Positions 1 to 9,296 are shown, counted from the first letter of the stretch. The stretch: DNA of 64,000 nucleotides from DATKAS01 sp963733765 (GCA_963733765.1 CAVTEI010000003.1:682001-746000), one strand, 5' to 3'. Program-made: numbers and translations. The notes: generated from the letters alone by a model not told the origin.

Positions 1-1
1 G

Positions 2-973
2 TGGAGCTTCCCCTCGTACGACCCGAACCTCCTCGCCACTCACAACTTCGAGGACGCGGAGACAGTGCGGCAGTTCCTGCTGCAGGCCCCGGGCGACCCG
101 CTCGTCCCCGCCACCTACCGCGAGCGCTACTTCCCCGGCTCGACGTACAAGGTCGTCACCGCCTCTGCGGGATTGCAGAGCGGCCAGGTGACTGCCACCG
201 AGCCCGTGTACCCGGTGTCGACCAGCTACACACCGCCGCTGACCACGCGCCCGATCCAGAACTTCGGAGGCTCGGCCTGTGGCGGGGATCTCTTCAACAT
301 CCTGCGGGTCTCGTGCAACACCGCATTCGCGCAGATGGGTGTGGACCTCGGCCCCGAGGTCATGGTCGGTGAGGCCGAGGCGTACGGGTTCAACGATCGC
401 CCGCCGCTCGACCTGCCTGTCCCGGCCGCGTCGGCGTTCCCTCCGGTGGCGTTCTTCGATCGGAACACACCGGCGCTCGCCCAAGCCGCGATCGGGCAGA
501 ACGACGTCCAGGCGACGCCGCTGCAGATGGCACTCGTGGCTGCTGGCGTCGCGAACGGCGGTGTTGTCATGCAGCCGCACGTGATGCAAGAGGTGCGCAA
601 CAGCAACGGCGAGGTCATCGACGAGGGGCCCGCGCTCACCTGGCGGCAGCCACTGTCAACGGCGAACGCGGTGGTGATGCGTGACGCGATGGTCAACGTC
701 GTCGAACGGGGTACGGCGACTCGCATGCAGATCCCCGGCATCTCGGTAGCGGGCAAGACGGGCACCGCCCAGCTCGGCACCGACCCGCCGCGTTCGCACG
801 CATGGGTCATCGGCTTCGCGCCTGCGGACGCACCCCGCGTGGCCATCGCCGTCATCGTGTTGGGACAGGAAGGGGCCAGCGAGCAGACCGGTGGTCGAGT
901 GGCCGCGCCGATCGCCAAAGCAGTGATGGAGACCATCCTCGCTGCACCCGATCGGCTGTCGAGCGGTCGTTAG
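2..973 (+). CDS. pbpA: Penicillin-binding protein, class B transpeptidase (5' end missing)
   Basis: C-terminal 323 residues of a peptidoglycan D,D-transpeptidase that cross-links the wall from the outer face of the membrane. The reading frame is open from the window edge, so the N-terminal anchor and dimerisation domain lie outside. The three penicillin-binding motifs are visible in order: STYK (catalytic Ser) in a PGSTYK context, SCN in VSCNTAF, and KTG in AGKTGTAQ. It ends 11 bp before pknB on the same strand. In actinobacteria the pair normally follows rodA, and PbpA is a substrate or partner of PknB signalling. The family is clear; the symbol rests on context. Confidence 0.93.
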   Translation, partial: WSFPSYDPNLLATHNFEDAETVRQFLLQAPGDPLVPATYRERYFPGSTYKVVTASAGLQSGQVTATEPVYPVSTSYTPPLTTRPIQNFGGSACGGDLFNILRVSCNTAFAQMGVDLGPEVMVGEAEAYGFNDRPPLDLPVPAASAFPPVAFFDRNTPALAQAAIGQNDVQATPLQMALVAAGVANGGVVMQPHVMQEVRNSNGEVIDEGPALTWRQPLSTANAVVMRDAMVNVVERGTATRMQIPGISVAGKTGTAQLGTDPPRSHAWVIGFAPADAPRVAIAVIVLGQEGASEQTGGRVAAPIAKAVMETILAAPDRLSSGR

Positions 974-984
974 GCTGGCTCGAC

Positions 985-3009
985 ATGTCGCAGTCCGACG
1001 CCACCGTTCTGAACCAGCGCTACGAGCTCCAGCGCAGGGTCGGCCGCGGGGGCATGGCTGATGTCTTCCTTGCCCGCGACCAGCTTCTCGATCGGCCGGT
1101 CGCGTTGAAGGTGCTCTTCCCGGAGTTCGCGCAGGACCCGGCGTTCGTCGAGCGCTTCCGCCGTGAGGCACAGGCCGCGGCGAACCTCAATCATCCGAAC
1201 ATCGTCGGCGTCTACGACTGGGGCGAAGCGGCCGGCACGTACTACATCGTCATGGAGTACATCGACGGACGCAGCCTCGCCGACGTCCTGCGCAGCGAGC
1301 GCCGGGTGAGTCCCGACCGGTGCGCCGACGCCGCGATCGCCGTCGCACTCGCGCTTGCCTCGGCGCACGCGAGCGGCGTCATCCACCGCGACATCAAGCC
1401 CGCCAACATCCTCATCACCCGCGAAGGTCAGGTGAAGGTGGCCGACTTCGGCATCGCGCGCGCGCTCAACTCCGCACACGAGCAAGACCTCACCCAAACG
1501 GGTTCGGTCATGGGCACGGCGAGCTACTTCTCACCGGAGCAAGCGCAGGGCTTGCAGCTCGACGCCCGCAGTGACCTCTACTCCCTCGGTGTCGTGATGT
1601 ACGAGATGCTGGCCGGGAAGCCGCCCTTCACGGGTGAGAACCCGGTCGCGATCGCGTACAAGCAAGTGCACGAAGCACCGGTGCCTCCGAGTCAGACGGT
1701 GAGCGGTGTGCCCGCCGGACTCGAGGGCATCACGTTGCAGCTCCTCGCGAAGAACCCCGCCGATCGGTATGCAACCTGCAACGACTTGATCGCTGATCTG
1801 CGTCGAGTGCGTCAGGGCAAGCCGCCGCTCGGCCCCGCCGCGATCCCGATCACGGCCGAGACGGCGGCAGCGGCTGCGGCCGGCGCGGGTGGCGTCGCGG
1901 TGACCCAAGCCGTCGACGGACCCGCGGCGGACCCCGCGGCGTACCAGCCGACCCAGGCCGAGACAGCCGTCCGGCGAACACAGACCGTCCCCGCGACCGA
2001 GTACGAGGAGGTCGACGACGGGCCCCGACGGCGGTTCGGGGGCTGGATCCTTCTCGGCCTCGTCCTCGGCGCGCTCGGCGTCCTGTGGTACCTGCTCGCG
2101 TCCGGTCGCCTCGACAACGAGGGCACGTCGGTGAGCTTCGACATGCCGTCGGTCATCGACCTGCCGAGCGCCGAAGCCATCGCGCTGCTGCAGGGCGAGG
2201 ACCTCGAGGTGACCACGACCTTCGAAGAGCGTGAAGACGTTCCACCGGACCGCGTCTTCGCTCAGGATCCCGACCCCGGAGCCCAGGTCGAAAAGGGGGA
2301 CACGGTCACGATTGTCGTGAGCCAGGGCTCCAACGCCGTCGCGTTGCCGAACGTGATCGGCCTGCAGCAGGCTGACGCGATCGCGCAGCTCAACGGGCTG
2401 AACATGGAGGCGGTCGTGGTCGAGATCGAGACCCAGGACCAGCCCGAGGGGACCGTGCTCGCACAGGATCCGGCTCCCGGCGAGGAGGTGCCCGAGGGCA
2501 CGCGCGTGACGCTCCAGGTCGTCGGCCCGGCCGCGACGATTGCCATCCCCGACGTCGCCGGTCAGGACCAGCTTTCCGCCGCCGCGACGCTCGGGCGCAA
2601 CTTCCAGGTCGAGACGGAGCAAGAGGGCTCCGACACCGTGCCGGTCGGACGCGTCACCCGCACCGACCCACCGGCGGGAACGATGGTGCCCCGCGACAGC
2701 GTCGTGAAGATGTTCATCTCGGCCGGCTCGCCGATCACGACCATCCCCGATGTCATCGGGTTGACGGAGTCGGCAGCCTCGGATCGGCTCACGAACGCGG
2801 GACTGATCATGGACGTGCAGTTCGTCAACCTGTCCAGCGACGACTCTCGCGTCGGGATCGTGATCACGCAGGACCCGGAGGGAGGAGTGAAGGCCGACGT
2901 CGGCCTCACCGTCACCGTCGTGGTCGGCCAGGCGATCGGTGGCGGGAGCTCGACGACGTTCCCGAACGGCGGCGGAAACACGACGGTCTTGTTCCCGCCG
3001 GTTACCTGA
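985..3009 (+). CDS. pknB: Ser/Thr protein kinase with PASTA domains
   Basis: 674-residue transmembrane kinase that senses muropeptides or lipid II and phosphorylates growth and division proteins. The kinase domain fills about residues 12-275, with Gly-rich loop GRGGMADV, Lys42 in ALKVLF, catalytic HRD at 134-136 (Asp136), DFG at 154-156 and an activation loop with TQTGSVMGTASYFSPEQ. A Pro/Ala/Thr-rich linker leads to one membrane segment at about 353-373. Four extracellular PASTA repeats follow (about 384-650), each with a PxVxG-type start. The tail is Gly/Thr-rich. The start is the ATG at 985, just before the conserved MSQSD..LNQRYEL entry; the longer open frame upstream overlaps pbpA. The gene overlaps the convergent trpG by 8 bp. 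Confidence 0.96.
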   Translation: MSQSDATVLNQRYELQRRVGRGGMADVFLARDQLLDRPVALKVLFPEFAQDPAFVERFRREAQAAANLNHPNIVGVYDWGEAAGTYYIVMEYIDGRSLADVLRSERRVSPDRCADAAIAVALALASAHASGVIHRDIKPANILITREGQVKVADFGIARALNSAHEQDLTQTGSVMGTASYFSPEQAQGLQLDARSDLYSLGVVMYEMLAGKPPFTGENPVAIAYKQVHEAPVPPSQTVSGVPAGLEGITLQLLAKNPADRYATCNDLIADLRRVRQGKPPLGPAAIPITAETAAAAAAGAGGVAVTQAVDGPAADPAAYQPTQAETAVRRTQTVPATEYEEVDDGPRRRFGGWILLGLVLGALGVLWYLLASGRLDNEGTSVSFDMPSVIDLPSAEAIALLQGEDLEVTTTFEEREDVPPDRVFAQDPDPGAQVEKGDTVTIVVSQGSNAVALPNVIGLQQADAIAQLNGLNMEAVVVEIETQDQPEGTVLAQDPAPGEEVPEGTRVTLQVVGPAATIAIPDVAGQDQLSAAATLGRNFQVETEQEGSDTVPVGRVTRTDPPAGTMVPRDSVVKMFISAGSPITTIPDVIGLTESAASDRLTNAGLIMDVQFVNLSSDDSRVGIVITQDPEGGVKADVGLTVTVVVGQAIGGGSSTTFPNGGGNTTVLFPPVT

Positions 3010-3580
3010 CTTGGCTGAGGAAGTTGGCCAACAGCTGGTGCCCGCCCACTGTCAGCACTGATTCGGGGTGGAACTGCACACCCTCGACCGCGTGCTCACG
3101 GTGACGCAACCCCATGACCGTGCCGTCGTCGGCCTCGGCCGTGATCTCGAGCACCGCGGGAAAGGTCTCGCGGTCGACGACGAGTGAGTGGTAGCGCGTC
3201 GCCTCGAACGGATCCGGTAACCCCGCGAAGACTCCCTCACCGTTGTGGCGGATGAACGACGTCTTGCCGTGCATCACCGAGCCGGCGCGGACGATGTCAC
3301 CCCCGAAGACTTGGCCGATCGCCTGATGGCCGAGGCAGACGCCGAGCACGGGGCACTCGCCCGCGAACCGTTCGATGATCGCGTTCGACAGGCCGGCGTC
3401 TTCGGGACGGCCCGGACCGGGTGAGATGAGGATCGCGTCCGGGGCCATCGCCTCGACGTCGGCGACGGCGAAGCGGTCCGCGCGGTGCACGATCGGTTCT
3501 GCGCCGAGCTCACCGAGGTACTGCACGAGGTTGTAGACGAACGAGTCGTAGTTGTCGACGACCAGCACCCGTGCGCCCAC
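3002..3580 (-). CDS. trpG/pabA: Anthranilate/aminodeoxychorismate synthase glutamine amidotransferase subunit
   Basis: 192-residue class I glutamine amidotransferase that supplies ammonia for anthranilate or p-aminobenzoate synthesis. The N-terminus VLVVDNYDSFVYNLVQYL, the oxyanion loop SPGPGRPEDAG, the nucleophile Cys in GVCLGHQAIGQ and the C-terminal His-x-Glu in GVQFHPESVL are all present. The start is GTG at 3580. It sits convergent to pknB and divergent from crgA, the common actinobacterial order. No trpE/pabB partner is in the window, so tryptophan versus folate use cannot be decided here. Confidence 0.94.
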   Translation of the reverse strand: MGARVLVVDNYDSFVYNLVQYLGELGAEPIVHRADRFAVADVEAMAPDAILISPGPGRPEDAGLSNAIIERFAGECPVLGVCLGHQAIGQVFGGDIVRAGSVMHGKTSFIRHNGEGVFAGLPDPFEATRYHSLVVDRETFPAVLEITAEADDGTVMGLRHREHAVEGVQFHPESVLTVGGHQLLANFLSQVR

Positions 3581-3622
3581 GACGAGAGACTACGCAGGGC
3601 CGTTGCTAATCTCGGCCCCGAA

Positions 3623-3925
3623 ATGGCACCTCCCAAGCGTCGTGGTGGAGGCCGGGTCACGGCCAAGGGCACTCAGTCGGGCACCAAGCCGTCGCCTGCC
3701 CAGGACCAGTCCGGTTCGGGCCGGTACACCCCGCCCATCCCCAAAGCGGTCAAGGTCAGCCCGCCGTGGGTCCCGATCCTCATGTTCAGCCTGCTGGTGA
3801 TCGGGGCCTTGATGATCATGTGCAACTACCTCGAGCTGCTGCCCGGCGCGCCGAGCAACTGGTACCTGCTCGGAGGCCTCGCATTCATCCTCGGCGGCAT
3901 CGGCACCGCTACCCAGTACCGCTGA
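3623..3925 (+). CDS. crgA: Cell division protein CrgA
   Basis: 100-residue actinobacterial septal membrane protein that helps recruit PBPs and other divisome parts to FtsZ. A basic, Gly/Pro-rich cytoplasmic N-terminus (about residues 1-45) is followed by two membrane helices: WVPILMFSLLVIGALMIM and YLLGGLAFILGGIGTA. The loop between them has the family signature NYLELLPGAPSNWYL. The start is the ATG at 3623 rather than the longer open frame, which would run into the divergent trpG. The pknB-trpG-crgA neighbourhood supports the call. Confidence 0.95.
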   Translation: MAPPKRRGGGRVTAKGTQSGTKPSPAQDQSGSGRYTPPIPKAVKVSPPWVPILMFSLLVIGALMIMCNYLELLPGAPSNWYLLGGLAFILGGIGTATQYR

Positions 3926-3980
3926 GTCGTCCCCAACCGGGGATGGCCGCGAAGTTACAACGGTGTGACGAACCCCAGAG

Positions 3981-4000
3981 TTGTCCCCAGGCTGTGGATT
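3981..4000. promoter_or_regulatory. DnaA-box-like inverted pair
   Basis: The 20-bp sequence TTGTCCCCAGGCTGTGGATT holds a TTGTCCCCA box facing a TGTGGATT box, both close to the actinobacterial DnaA consensus TTGTCCACA. It lies between crgA and the next convergent gene, outside any coding region. DnaA binding is inference; the alternative is a small hairpin between converging genes. Confidence 0.4.
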
Positions 4001-4016
4001 GAGGTCGGTGGGGCCG

Positions 4017-4274
4017 TCACTCGATGGGGGCAACCAGCTCCATGTCCTCCTGGCAGTGCCGAGGCGGATCGGGAAGCTCATCGGTGGCAAGGGTCATCCG
4101 CACCTCGGTGCCGCAGATTGAGCACCGGTACTGGATCTTCACCCTGCGCATCTCGCCGGCGGGCGGGGGTGCCGGAAGCGGGGTCCCGAGGGACCGCAGC
4201 ATCATGAACCCGACGCGGAAGATGAACAGGCCGATGAGAACGGCGATGATCACCCACACGATCGTCCCGAACAT
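4017..4274 (-). CDS. Small membrane protein with zinc-ribbon-like domain
   Basis: 85 residues. One membrane helix fills about residues 4-20 (IVWVIIAVLIGLFIFRVGF). After a Pro-rich linker comes a small domain with CSICG and RHCQEDMEL, giving three cysteines and a His in a rubredoxin or zinc-ribbon-like spacing. The layout suggests a membrane-tethered metal-binding module facing the cytoplasm. I do not recognise a named function. It is convergent with crgA and divergent from the VOC gene. Confidence 0.75.
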   Translation of the reverse strand: MFGTIVWVIIAVLIGLFIFRVGFMMLRSLGTPLPAPPPAGEMRRVKIQYRCSICGTEVRMTLATDELPDPPRHCQEDMELVAPIE

Positions 4275-4302
4275 GGCTCACTCAGCCTAGGAGGCGAACC
4301 CG

Positions 4303-4686
4303 ATGGCCAACCTGCGCTTGATGGGGGTGTGCCTCGACTGCGCCGACGCGCGGGAGCTGGCCGACTTCTATGTGCGCCTGCTCGGTTGGGAGGTCAGAGG
4401 CGGTGATGGCGCGGGATGGATCAGCATCGGGGATCCCACCGAGACCGTGCATCTGAACTTCCAGGCCGAGGAGTGGTACGAGCCCCCGGTGTGGCCCGAA
4501 CGTGCGGGCGAGCCGCACAAGATGATGCACTTCGAGGTCCTCGTGGATGACATGGAGGACGCCGTCGCGCACGCGGTCGACGCGGGCGCGACGATCGCCA
4601 GCACTCAACCGGCCGATCGAGATCAGCGTGCGTTGCGAGTGATGCTCGACCCCGCGGGGCACCCGTTCTGCCTCTGCACCGACTGA
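4303..4686 (+). CDS. VOC family (glyoxalase-like) protein
   Basis: 127-residue single vicinal-oxygen-chelate domain. It opens with the usual beta strand RLMGVCLDCADARELADFYVR, then LLGWEV, and the second half carries MMHFEVLVDDMEDAVAHAVDAGA and LDPAGHPFCLC. Members bind a divalent metal and act as dioxygenases, lyases or resistance proteins. Substrate cannot be told from sequence. The gene is preceded by CTAGGAGGCGAA, a good ribosome binding site for the ATG at 4303. Confidence 0.85.
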   Translation: MANLRLMGVCLDCADARELADFYVRLLGWEVRGGDGAGWISIGDPTETVHLNFQAEEWYEPPVWPERAGEPHKMMHFEVLVDDMEDAVAHAVDAGATIASTQPADRDQRALRVMLDPAGHPFCLCTD

Positions 4687-4716
4687 GCGTCGGCGCCGCC
4701 GATCAGCCCCAGACGA

Positions 4717-5880
4717 TCAGCCCAGGCGCTCGATGATCGTCGCGTTCGCCATGCCGCCGCCCTCGCACATCGTCTGCAGGCCGTAGCGGCCACCCGTGCG
4801 CTCGAGCTCGTTCAGCAGCGTCGCCATGAGCTTCGTGCCCGAGCATCCGAGTGGGTGACCAAGCGCGATCGCGCCGCCGTTGACGTTCACCTTGCTCATG
4901 TCCGGGTGGTGCTCCTTCTCCCACGCCAGCACGACTGATGCGAACGCCTCGTTGATCTCGGTGAGATCGATCTGGTCGAGGGTGAGGCCGGCGCGCTCGA
5001 GCGCCTTCGACGTGGCGGGGATCGGCGCGGTGAGCATGAGGCGAGGGTCGGCGCCCGCGAGTGCGAACGACACGAAGCGAGCGCGGGGCTTGAGCCCGAG
5101 CTGCTTGGCACGTTCCTCGCTCATGATGAGCACCGCCGAGGCACCGTCGGTGATCTGGCTCGAGTTGCCGGCCGTCACCTTGCCGTCCTCCTTGAACGAC
5201 GGCTTCAACTTGCTGAGCGATTCGACGGTGGTGTCCGGACGGATGCCTTCGTCGGCGGTGACCAGGTCGCCGTCAGCCCCCTTCACCGCAATGATCTCGT
5301 TCTGAAAGCGGCCTTCCGCAGTCGCTTGCGCGGCGCGCTGCTGGCTCTGGGCCGCGAACGTGTCGAGGTCCTCCCGGCTGAGGCCCCACTTCTCCGCGAT
5401 CAGCTCGGCGGAGATGCCCTGCGGCACCAGACCGCCCAGAGGCGCGTAGCGCGCGCCGACCGTAGGACCGAAGGGCATGCCGTACTTCCCCTCCGCGAAC
5501 GATGCGCCCATCGGCACGCGGGTCATCACCTCGACGCCAGCGGCGATCACGATGTCGTACGCACCCGAGATCACGCCCTGCGCGGCGAAGTGCGCGGACT
5601 GCTGCGAGGACCCGCACTGGCGGTCGACCGTCGTGGCCGGCACCGTCTCGGGGAAGCCGGCGGCGAGCACCGCATTGCGGCCCACGTTTGCGGCCTGCTC
5701 GCCGACCTGCATGACGCATCCCATGATCACGTCCTCGATCAGCTCGGGGTCGAGCTGGTTGCGCTCGACGAGCGCCTTGAGCGTCTCGGCGGCGAGATCG
5801 ACGGGGTGCCAGTCGCGCAGCTTGCCGTTGCGCTTGCCCCCCGCGGTGCGGACAGCGTCGATGATGACGGCGGTGCTCAT
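4717..5880 (-). CDS. Thiolase / acetyl-CoA C-acyltransferase
   Basis: 387-residue thiolase that cleaves or condenses acyl-CoA chains in fatty-acid or sterol side-chain beta-oxidation. The acylated nucleophile is Cys89 in VDRQCGSSQQ. The C-terminal catalytic set is present: NEAFA, GGAIALGHPLGCSGTK (His) and the acid/base Cys in TMCEGGGMAN. It is divergent from the long-chain acyl-CoA ligase across 145 bp containing a TTGACC...GGTCAA operator, so both are probably induced together. The exact chain-length class is not determined. Confidence 0.93.
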   Translation of the reverse strand: MSTAVIIDAVRTAGGKRNGKLRDWHPVDLAAETLKALVERNQLDPELIEDVIMGCVMQVGEQAANVGRNAVLAAGFPETVPATTVDRQCGSSQQSAHFAAQGVISGAYDIVIAAGVEVMTRVPMGASFAEGKYGMPFGPTVGARYAPLGGLVPQGISAELIAEKWGLSREDLDTFAAQSQQRAAQATAEGRFQNEIIAVKGADGDLVTADEGIRPDTTVESLSKLKPSFKEDGKVTAGNSSQITDGASAVLIMSEERAKQLGLKPRARFVSFALAGADPRLMLTAPIPATSKALERAGLTLDQIDLTEINEAFASVVLAWEKEHHPDMSKVNVNGGAIALGHPLGCSGTKLMATLLNELERTGGRYGLQTMCEGGGMANATIIERLG

Positions 5881-5919
5881 GGGTTCGTGCCCCTCCCGAC
5901 CGATTGGTTCGGCCCTCGA

Positions 5920-5935
5920 TTGACCTGCCGGTCAA
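5920..5935. promoter_or_regulatory. Palindromic operator TTGACC-n4-GGTCAA
   Basis: The 16-bp element TTGACCTGCCGGTCAA has perfect 6-bp arms around TGCC. It lies between the divergent thiolase and acyl-CoA ligase genes. A longer perfect version with the same arms occurs at 18931-18950 between another divergent pair, so the two probably bind the same repressor. A TetR-family regulator of lipid catabolism is the likeliest type, but none is encoded beside either site. Confidence 0.65.
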
Positions 5936-6025
5936 GTTTGCTCAGCCAAGTCTGCTCAGCCGGCCTGGGGCTGTCCAACCCGGCGTGTGCAAGCCTGTGC
6001 GGCACATCGACGAGGGGGCGCGGCC

Positions 6026-7831
6026 ATGGAGTGGGCGAGCATCGAAGAGGTCGACAAGGCAGTCGCCGGGCAGACGATCCCGCGTCAGTTCCTCCGCACC
6101 GTCGCCGCCAACAAAGACCTGGTCGCGCTCCGATCCATGGACGCCGACGGAGGATGGCACGACTGGACGTTCGGGGAGTACGCGGACTACGCGGCCCGCG
6201 CCGCCGCAGGGATGCGCAACCTCGGCCTCGTGGCCGGCGACAAGGTCGTGCTGATGATGCGCAACCGGCCCGAGTTCCACGCGCTCGACATGGCCGCCCA
6301 GTTCCTGCGTGTCGTCCCGATCTCGATCTACAACTCCTCGTCGGTCGAGGAGATCGCGTACCTCACGGGCCACTGCGAGGCGAAGGCAGCCGTCGTCGAG
6401 GACGTGGGCTTCCTCGAGAAGTTCCTGAAGGTGAAGAGTGAGTTGCCTCTCGTGCGGCATCTCGTCGTGATGGAGCCAGTCGAGGACGTCGCGACTGAGG
6501 TGCACACGCTCGAATCACTGCTCGCGCACGACCCACTCGATCTCGCGGCGCTCGCGGAGGAGACCTCTCCCGACGACCTCGCCACGATGATCTACACCTC
6601 GGGGACGACCGGCCCGCCGAAGGCGGTGATGCTCGACCAGCACAACCTCGTGTTCACGGTCGAGAGCCTCCGCCGCACGATCGCGTTCACCGACTACGCC
6701 GGCAAGAAGCTCATCTCCTACCTGCCGATGGCGCACATCGCCGAGCGGCTCGTGAGCCACTACCAGCAGGCCGTGCTCGGGTTCACGGTCACGTGCTGCC
6801 CCGACTTCAGCCAGATCGCGACCTACGCGCGCGAGGTGCATCCCAACGTGCTGTTCGGAGTGCCGCGCGTATGGGAGAAGGTGTACGCGGGCGTGAACGC
6901 CGTGCTCGCTGGCGATCCCGAGCGAAAGGCGAAGTTCGACGATGCCATCGCCACCGCGATCCCGATCGTCGCGAAGAGGGCGTGGGGCGAAGCGACGAAG
7001 GAGGAGCTCGAGACTTGGGACTTCCTCGACGCGGTCGCGTTCAGCACTGTGCGCGGCCTGGTGGGCCTCGACGAGCTCGACCTCGCCGTCACGGGCGCCG
7101 CGCCGATGGCCCGCGAGATCTTCGAGTGGTTCCGGGCGATCGGCGTGCCCATCGCCGAGGTCTACGGCATGTCGGAGAGCTCGGGCCCGATGACGTTCAC
7201 CACGGACAGGGTGAAGGCGGGCACCGTCGGCGAGGCGATCCCGGGCTGTGAGGTGAAGATCGCCGAGGACGGTGAGGTGATCTGCCGGGGCGGCAACGTC
7301 TTCATGGGCTACTACAAGCAGCCCGACAAGACCGCCGAGACGATCATCGACGGATGGCTGCACTCAGGCGACATCGGCACCGTCGACGAGGATGGGTTCT
7401 TCAAGATCGTCGATCGCAAGAAGGAGCTGATCATCACGGCCGGCGGCAAGAACATCAGCCCCGCCAACCTCGAGAACGCGCTGAAGATGATCGAGCTCGT
7501 CGGGCAGGCGTGCGCGATCGGCGACGCGAGGCCGTTCATCTCGGCGCTGCTCGTGCTCGACTCCGAGGTCGCTCCGGTGTGGGCCAAGGCGCAGGGCATC
7601 GAGTTCGACACGCTCGAGGATCTCGCCGCGAATGCGAAGGTCGTGGAGGCCGTGCAGAAGGGCGTCGACGAGATCAACCAGCAGTTCGCCCGCGTCGAGC
7701 AGATTCGCAAGTTCACCCTGCTGGGCGAGGAGTGGCTACCTGACTCCGATCTGCTCACGCCGACACAGAAGCTGAAGCGTCGTGGCATCCACGCCCGCTA
7801 CGCCGACGTGATCGAGGCCATGTACGCCTGA
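6026..7831 (+). CDS. Long-chain acyl-CoA ligase (AMP-forming)
   Basis: 601-residue ANL-superfamily enzyme that adenylates a carboxylic acid and transfers it to CoA. The phosphate loop MIYTSGTTGPPKAVML begins near residue 188. AEVYGMSESSGPM is the A5-type motif, HSGDIGTVDEDGFFKIVDRKKELI covers A7-A8, and the essential C-terminal Lys region is LTPTQKLKRR. Length and the GGKNISP segment match bacterial FadD15-like ligases. The ATG at 6026 follows GAGGGGGCG; the 13 extra upstream codons are unlikely. It shares a regulatory gap with the divergent thiolase. Confidence 0.94.
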   Translation: MEWASIEEVDKAVAGQTIPRQFLRTVAANKDLVALRSMDADGGWHDWTFGEYADYAARAAAGMRNLGLVAGDKVVLMMRNRPEFHALDMAAQFLRVVPISIYNSSSVEEIAYLTGHCEAKAAVVEDVGFLEKFLKVKSELPLVRHLVVMEPVEDVATEVHTLESLLAHDPLDLAALAEETSPDDLATMIYTSGTTGPPKAVMLDQHNLVFTVESLRRTIAFTDYAGKKLISYLPMAHIAERLVSHYQQAVLGFTVTCCPDFSQIATYAREVHPNVLFGVPRVWEKVYAGVNAVLAGDPERKAKFDDAIATAIPIVAKRAWGEATKEELETWDFLDAVAFSTVRGLVGLDELDLAVTGAAPMAREIFEWFRAIGVPIAEVYGMSESSGPMTFTTDRVKAGTVGEAIPGCEVKIAEDGEVICRGGNVFMGYYKQPDKTAETIIDGWLHSGDIGTVDEDGFFKIVDRKKELIITAGGKNISPANLENALKMIELVGQACAIGDARPFISALLVLDSEVAPVWAKAQGIEFDTLEDLAANAKVVEAVQKGVDEINQQFARVEQIRKFTLLGEEWLPDSDLLTPTQKLKRRGIHARYADVIEAMYA

Positions 7832-7847
7832 CCAGTCAGGCCCGTCG

Positions 7848-9296
7848 TCAGCGGCGGACCGCCATGTCGATGATCGTCGCGCCTGCGAGCGGCGGTGAGC
7901 CACCGAGGTCGCGTGCGTCGCCGAAGGCGTAGATCTTGCCTGTGTCGGTGACGATCCAGTACCCGAGCCCGGTGCTCGACGCGCGCAAGGCGACGGTGCG
8001 CGGTACCGCGCACAGCCCGAGGCCGGGGACCGATCCATGGAACGGCACGCCGAATGAGAAGACGCCGCCGTCTTGGGCGTAGAGCCAGTAGCCGCTGCCG
8101 CCGGCGCCGAGCGCGAGCGAGATGATCGGCGCTGCGAGCCGCATTGTGTCCGTGCCGCCCAGCGACTTGGCGTCGCCAAAGGGAAGCACTGCGCCACGCG
8201 CGGTCACCAACATGTATCCCCCGCCGGACGCTGTCGACGCGATCGAGATGACGGCGGCACTCGGCGGCCGCGCGCCGGTCGATCCGAGGAACGGGACGTT
8301 GAACGTGAAGACGCCACCGTCGGAGGCCAGCAGCCAGTAACCCGAACCGCTCGGCGCCGGCTCGAGCCGGCGCACCGGCCCGTTCAACGCTTTGCCGGTC
8401 ATGTCGCCGCGCTTCACCGCGTCGCCGAACGCGTAGACACGGCCGTCCCGGTCGAGGATCCAGTAGCCCTCGCCCGAGCGCGTCGACTGCAACGACACGG
8501 GCGGCGTCGTGACACCCAGGGTCGTGAGGTCACCGAGGTTCGACGCGCCGTAGCCGTGCACCTTGCCTTTCGAGTCGAGCAGCCAGTAGCCGCGTCCTGA
8601 CGCGGCTGACGGCGCGCCGCGCGGTGCCGTTGCCGCGCGGCACAAGGCATTCGGGTCGGCCGGCGGCGGAGGCGCCGGTGCCGGGGCGGGAGCGCCGCCT
8701 CCTCCCGCAAAGAGCGGCTCGATCGTGTCGTCGATGAGCTTGGCCATCGCCGCGGCGCCGGTCGCGTTCAGGTGCAGGCCGTCGCTCGCCATGCCGTTCG
8801 GCGTCGCGTTGGCGACGGCGTTCCAGTCGGCGATGCGCATGTTCGGATATCGCGTCGCCGCCTGCCGAAGGAGGTCGTTGTCGGTCTTGTAGTAGGAGCG
8901 GACTTCGTGGATCGTGAGCCACACGACGTACGGGACGCCCTCGAGTGCCTTCATGACCGCGTCGACACGTTGCGCGAATTGGCTCGGGCTTCCGCCGTCG
9001 TTGTGCCCGAGCTGCACGACCACGAAGTCGCGCATCTCACCACGTCGCGCGGCGGCGATCTGCGCGCCGGCGAGGGTCGAACGGTTCACTGCCGCGTCGA
9101 ACGTGAGCTGCCAGTCGGCGAACTGACTCGCGGCCGCCGCCTTCGATCCCAACATCACCGAGTCGCCGAGGAGGAACACCGCGCGCGCTGGCGCCGCGTG
9201 CGCGGGCGCGCCGAAGACGGGGACAACGGTGAGGGCGAGAACGCTGGCCGTGAGCACGGCGAGAGCCCGTCGAAGAACACGCGCCATGGGCATCAT
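7848..9296 (-). CDS. Secreted SGNH/GDSL hydrolase with C-terminal GYW repeat domain
   Basis: 482 residues. An N-terminal signal peptide ends near APAHAAPA. The SGNH esterase domain (about 38-205) shows block I FLLGDSVMLGS (Ser46), block III QLGHNDGG and block V SDGLHLNATG, so the Ser-Asp/His set is complete. After an Ala/Pro linker come six repeats of about 45 residues, each centred on GYW(L/I)-x2-3-G-x-V-x2-FG, resembling blades of a beta propeller. The protein is probably exported and acts on cell-surface or environmental esters. Its start overlaps the stop of the upstream small membrane gene by ATGA, implying coupled translation. Confidence 0.88.
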   Translation of the reverse strand: MMPMARVLRRALAVLTASVLALTVVPVFGAPAHAAPARAVFLLGDSVMLGSKAAAASQFADWQLTFDAAVNRSTLAGAQIAAARRGEMRDFVVVQLGHNDGGSPSQFAQRVDAVMKALEGVPYVVWLTIHEVRSYYKTDNDLLRQAATRYPNMRIADWNAVANATPNGMASDGLHLNATGAAAMAKLIDDTIEPLFAGGGGAPAPAPAPPPPADPNALCRAATAPRGAPSAASGRGYWLLDSKGKVHGYGASNLGDLTTLGVTTPPVSLQSTRSGEGYWILDRDGRVYAFGDAVKRGDMTGKALNGPVRRLEPAPSGSGYWLLASDGGVFTFNVPFLGSTGARPPSAAVISIASTASGGGYMLVTARGAVLPFGDAKSLGGTDTMRLAAPIISLALGAGGSGYWLYAQDGGVFSFGVPFHGSVPGLGLCAVPRTVALRASSTGLGYWIVTDTGKIYAFGDARDLGGSPPLAGATIIDMAVRR

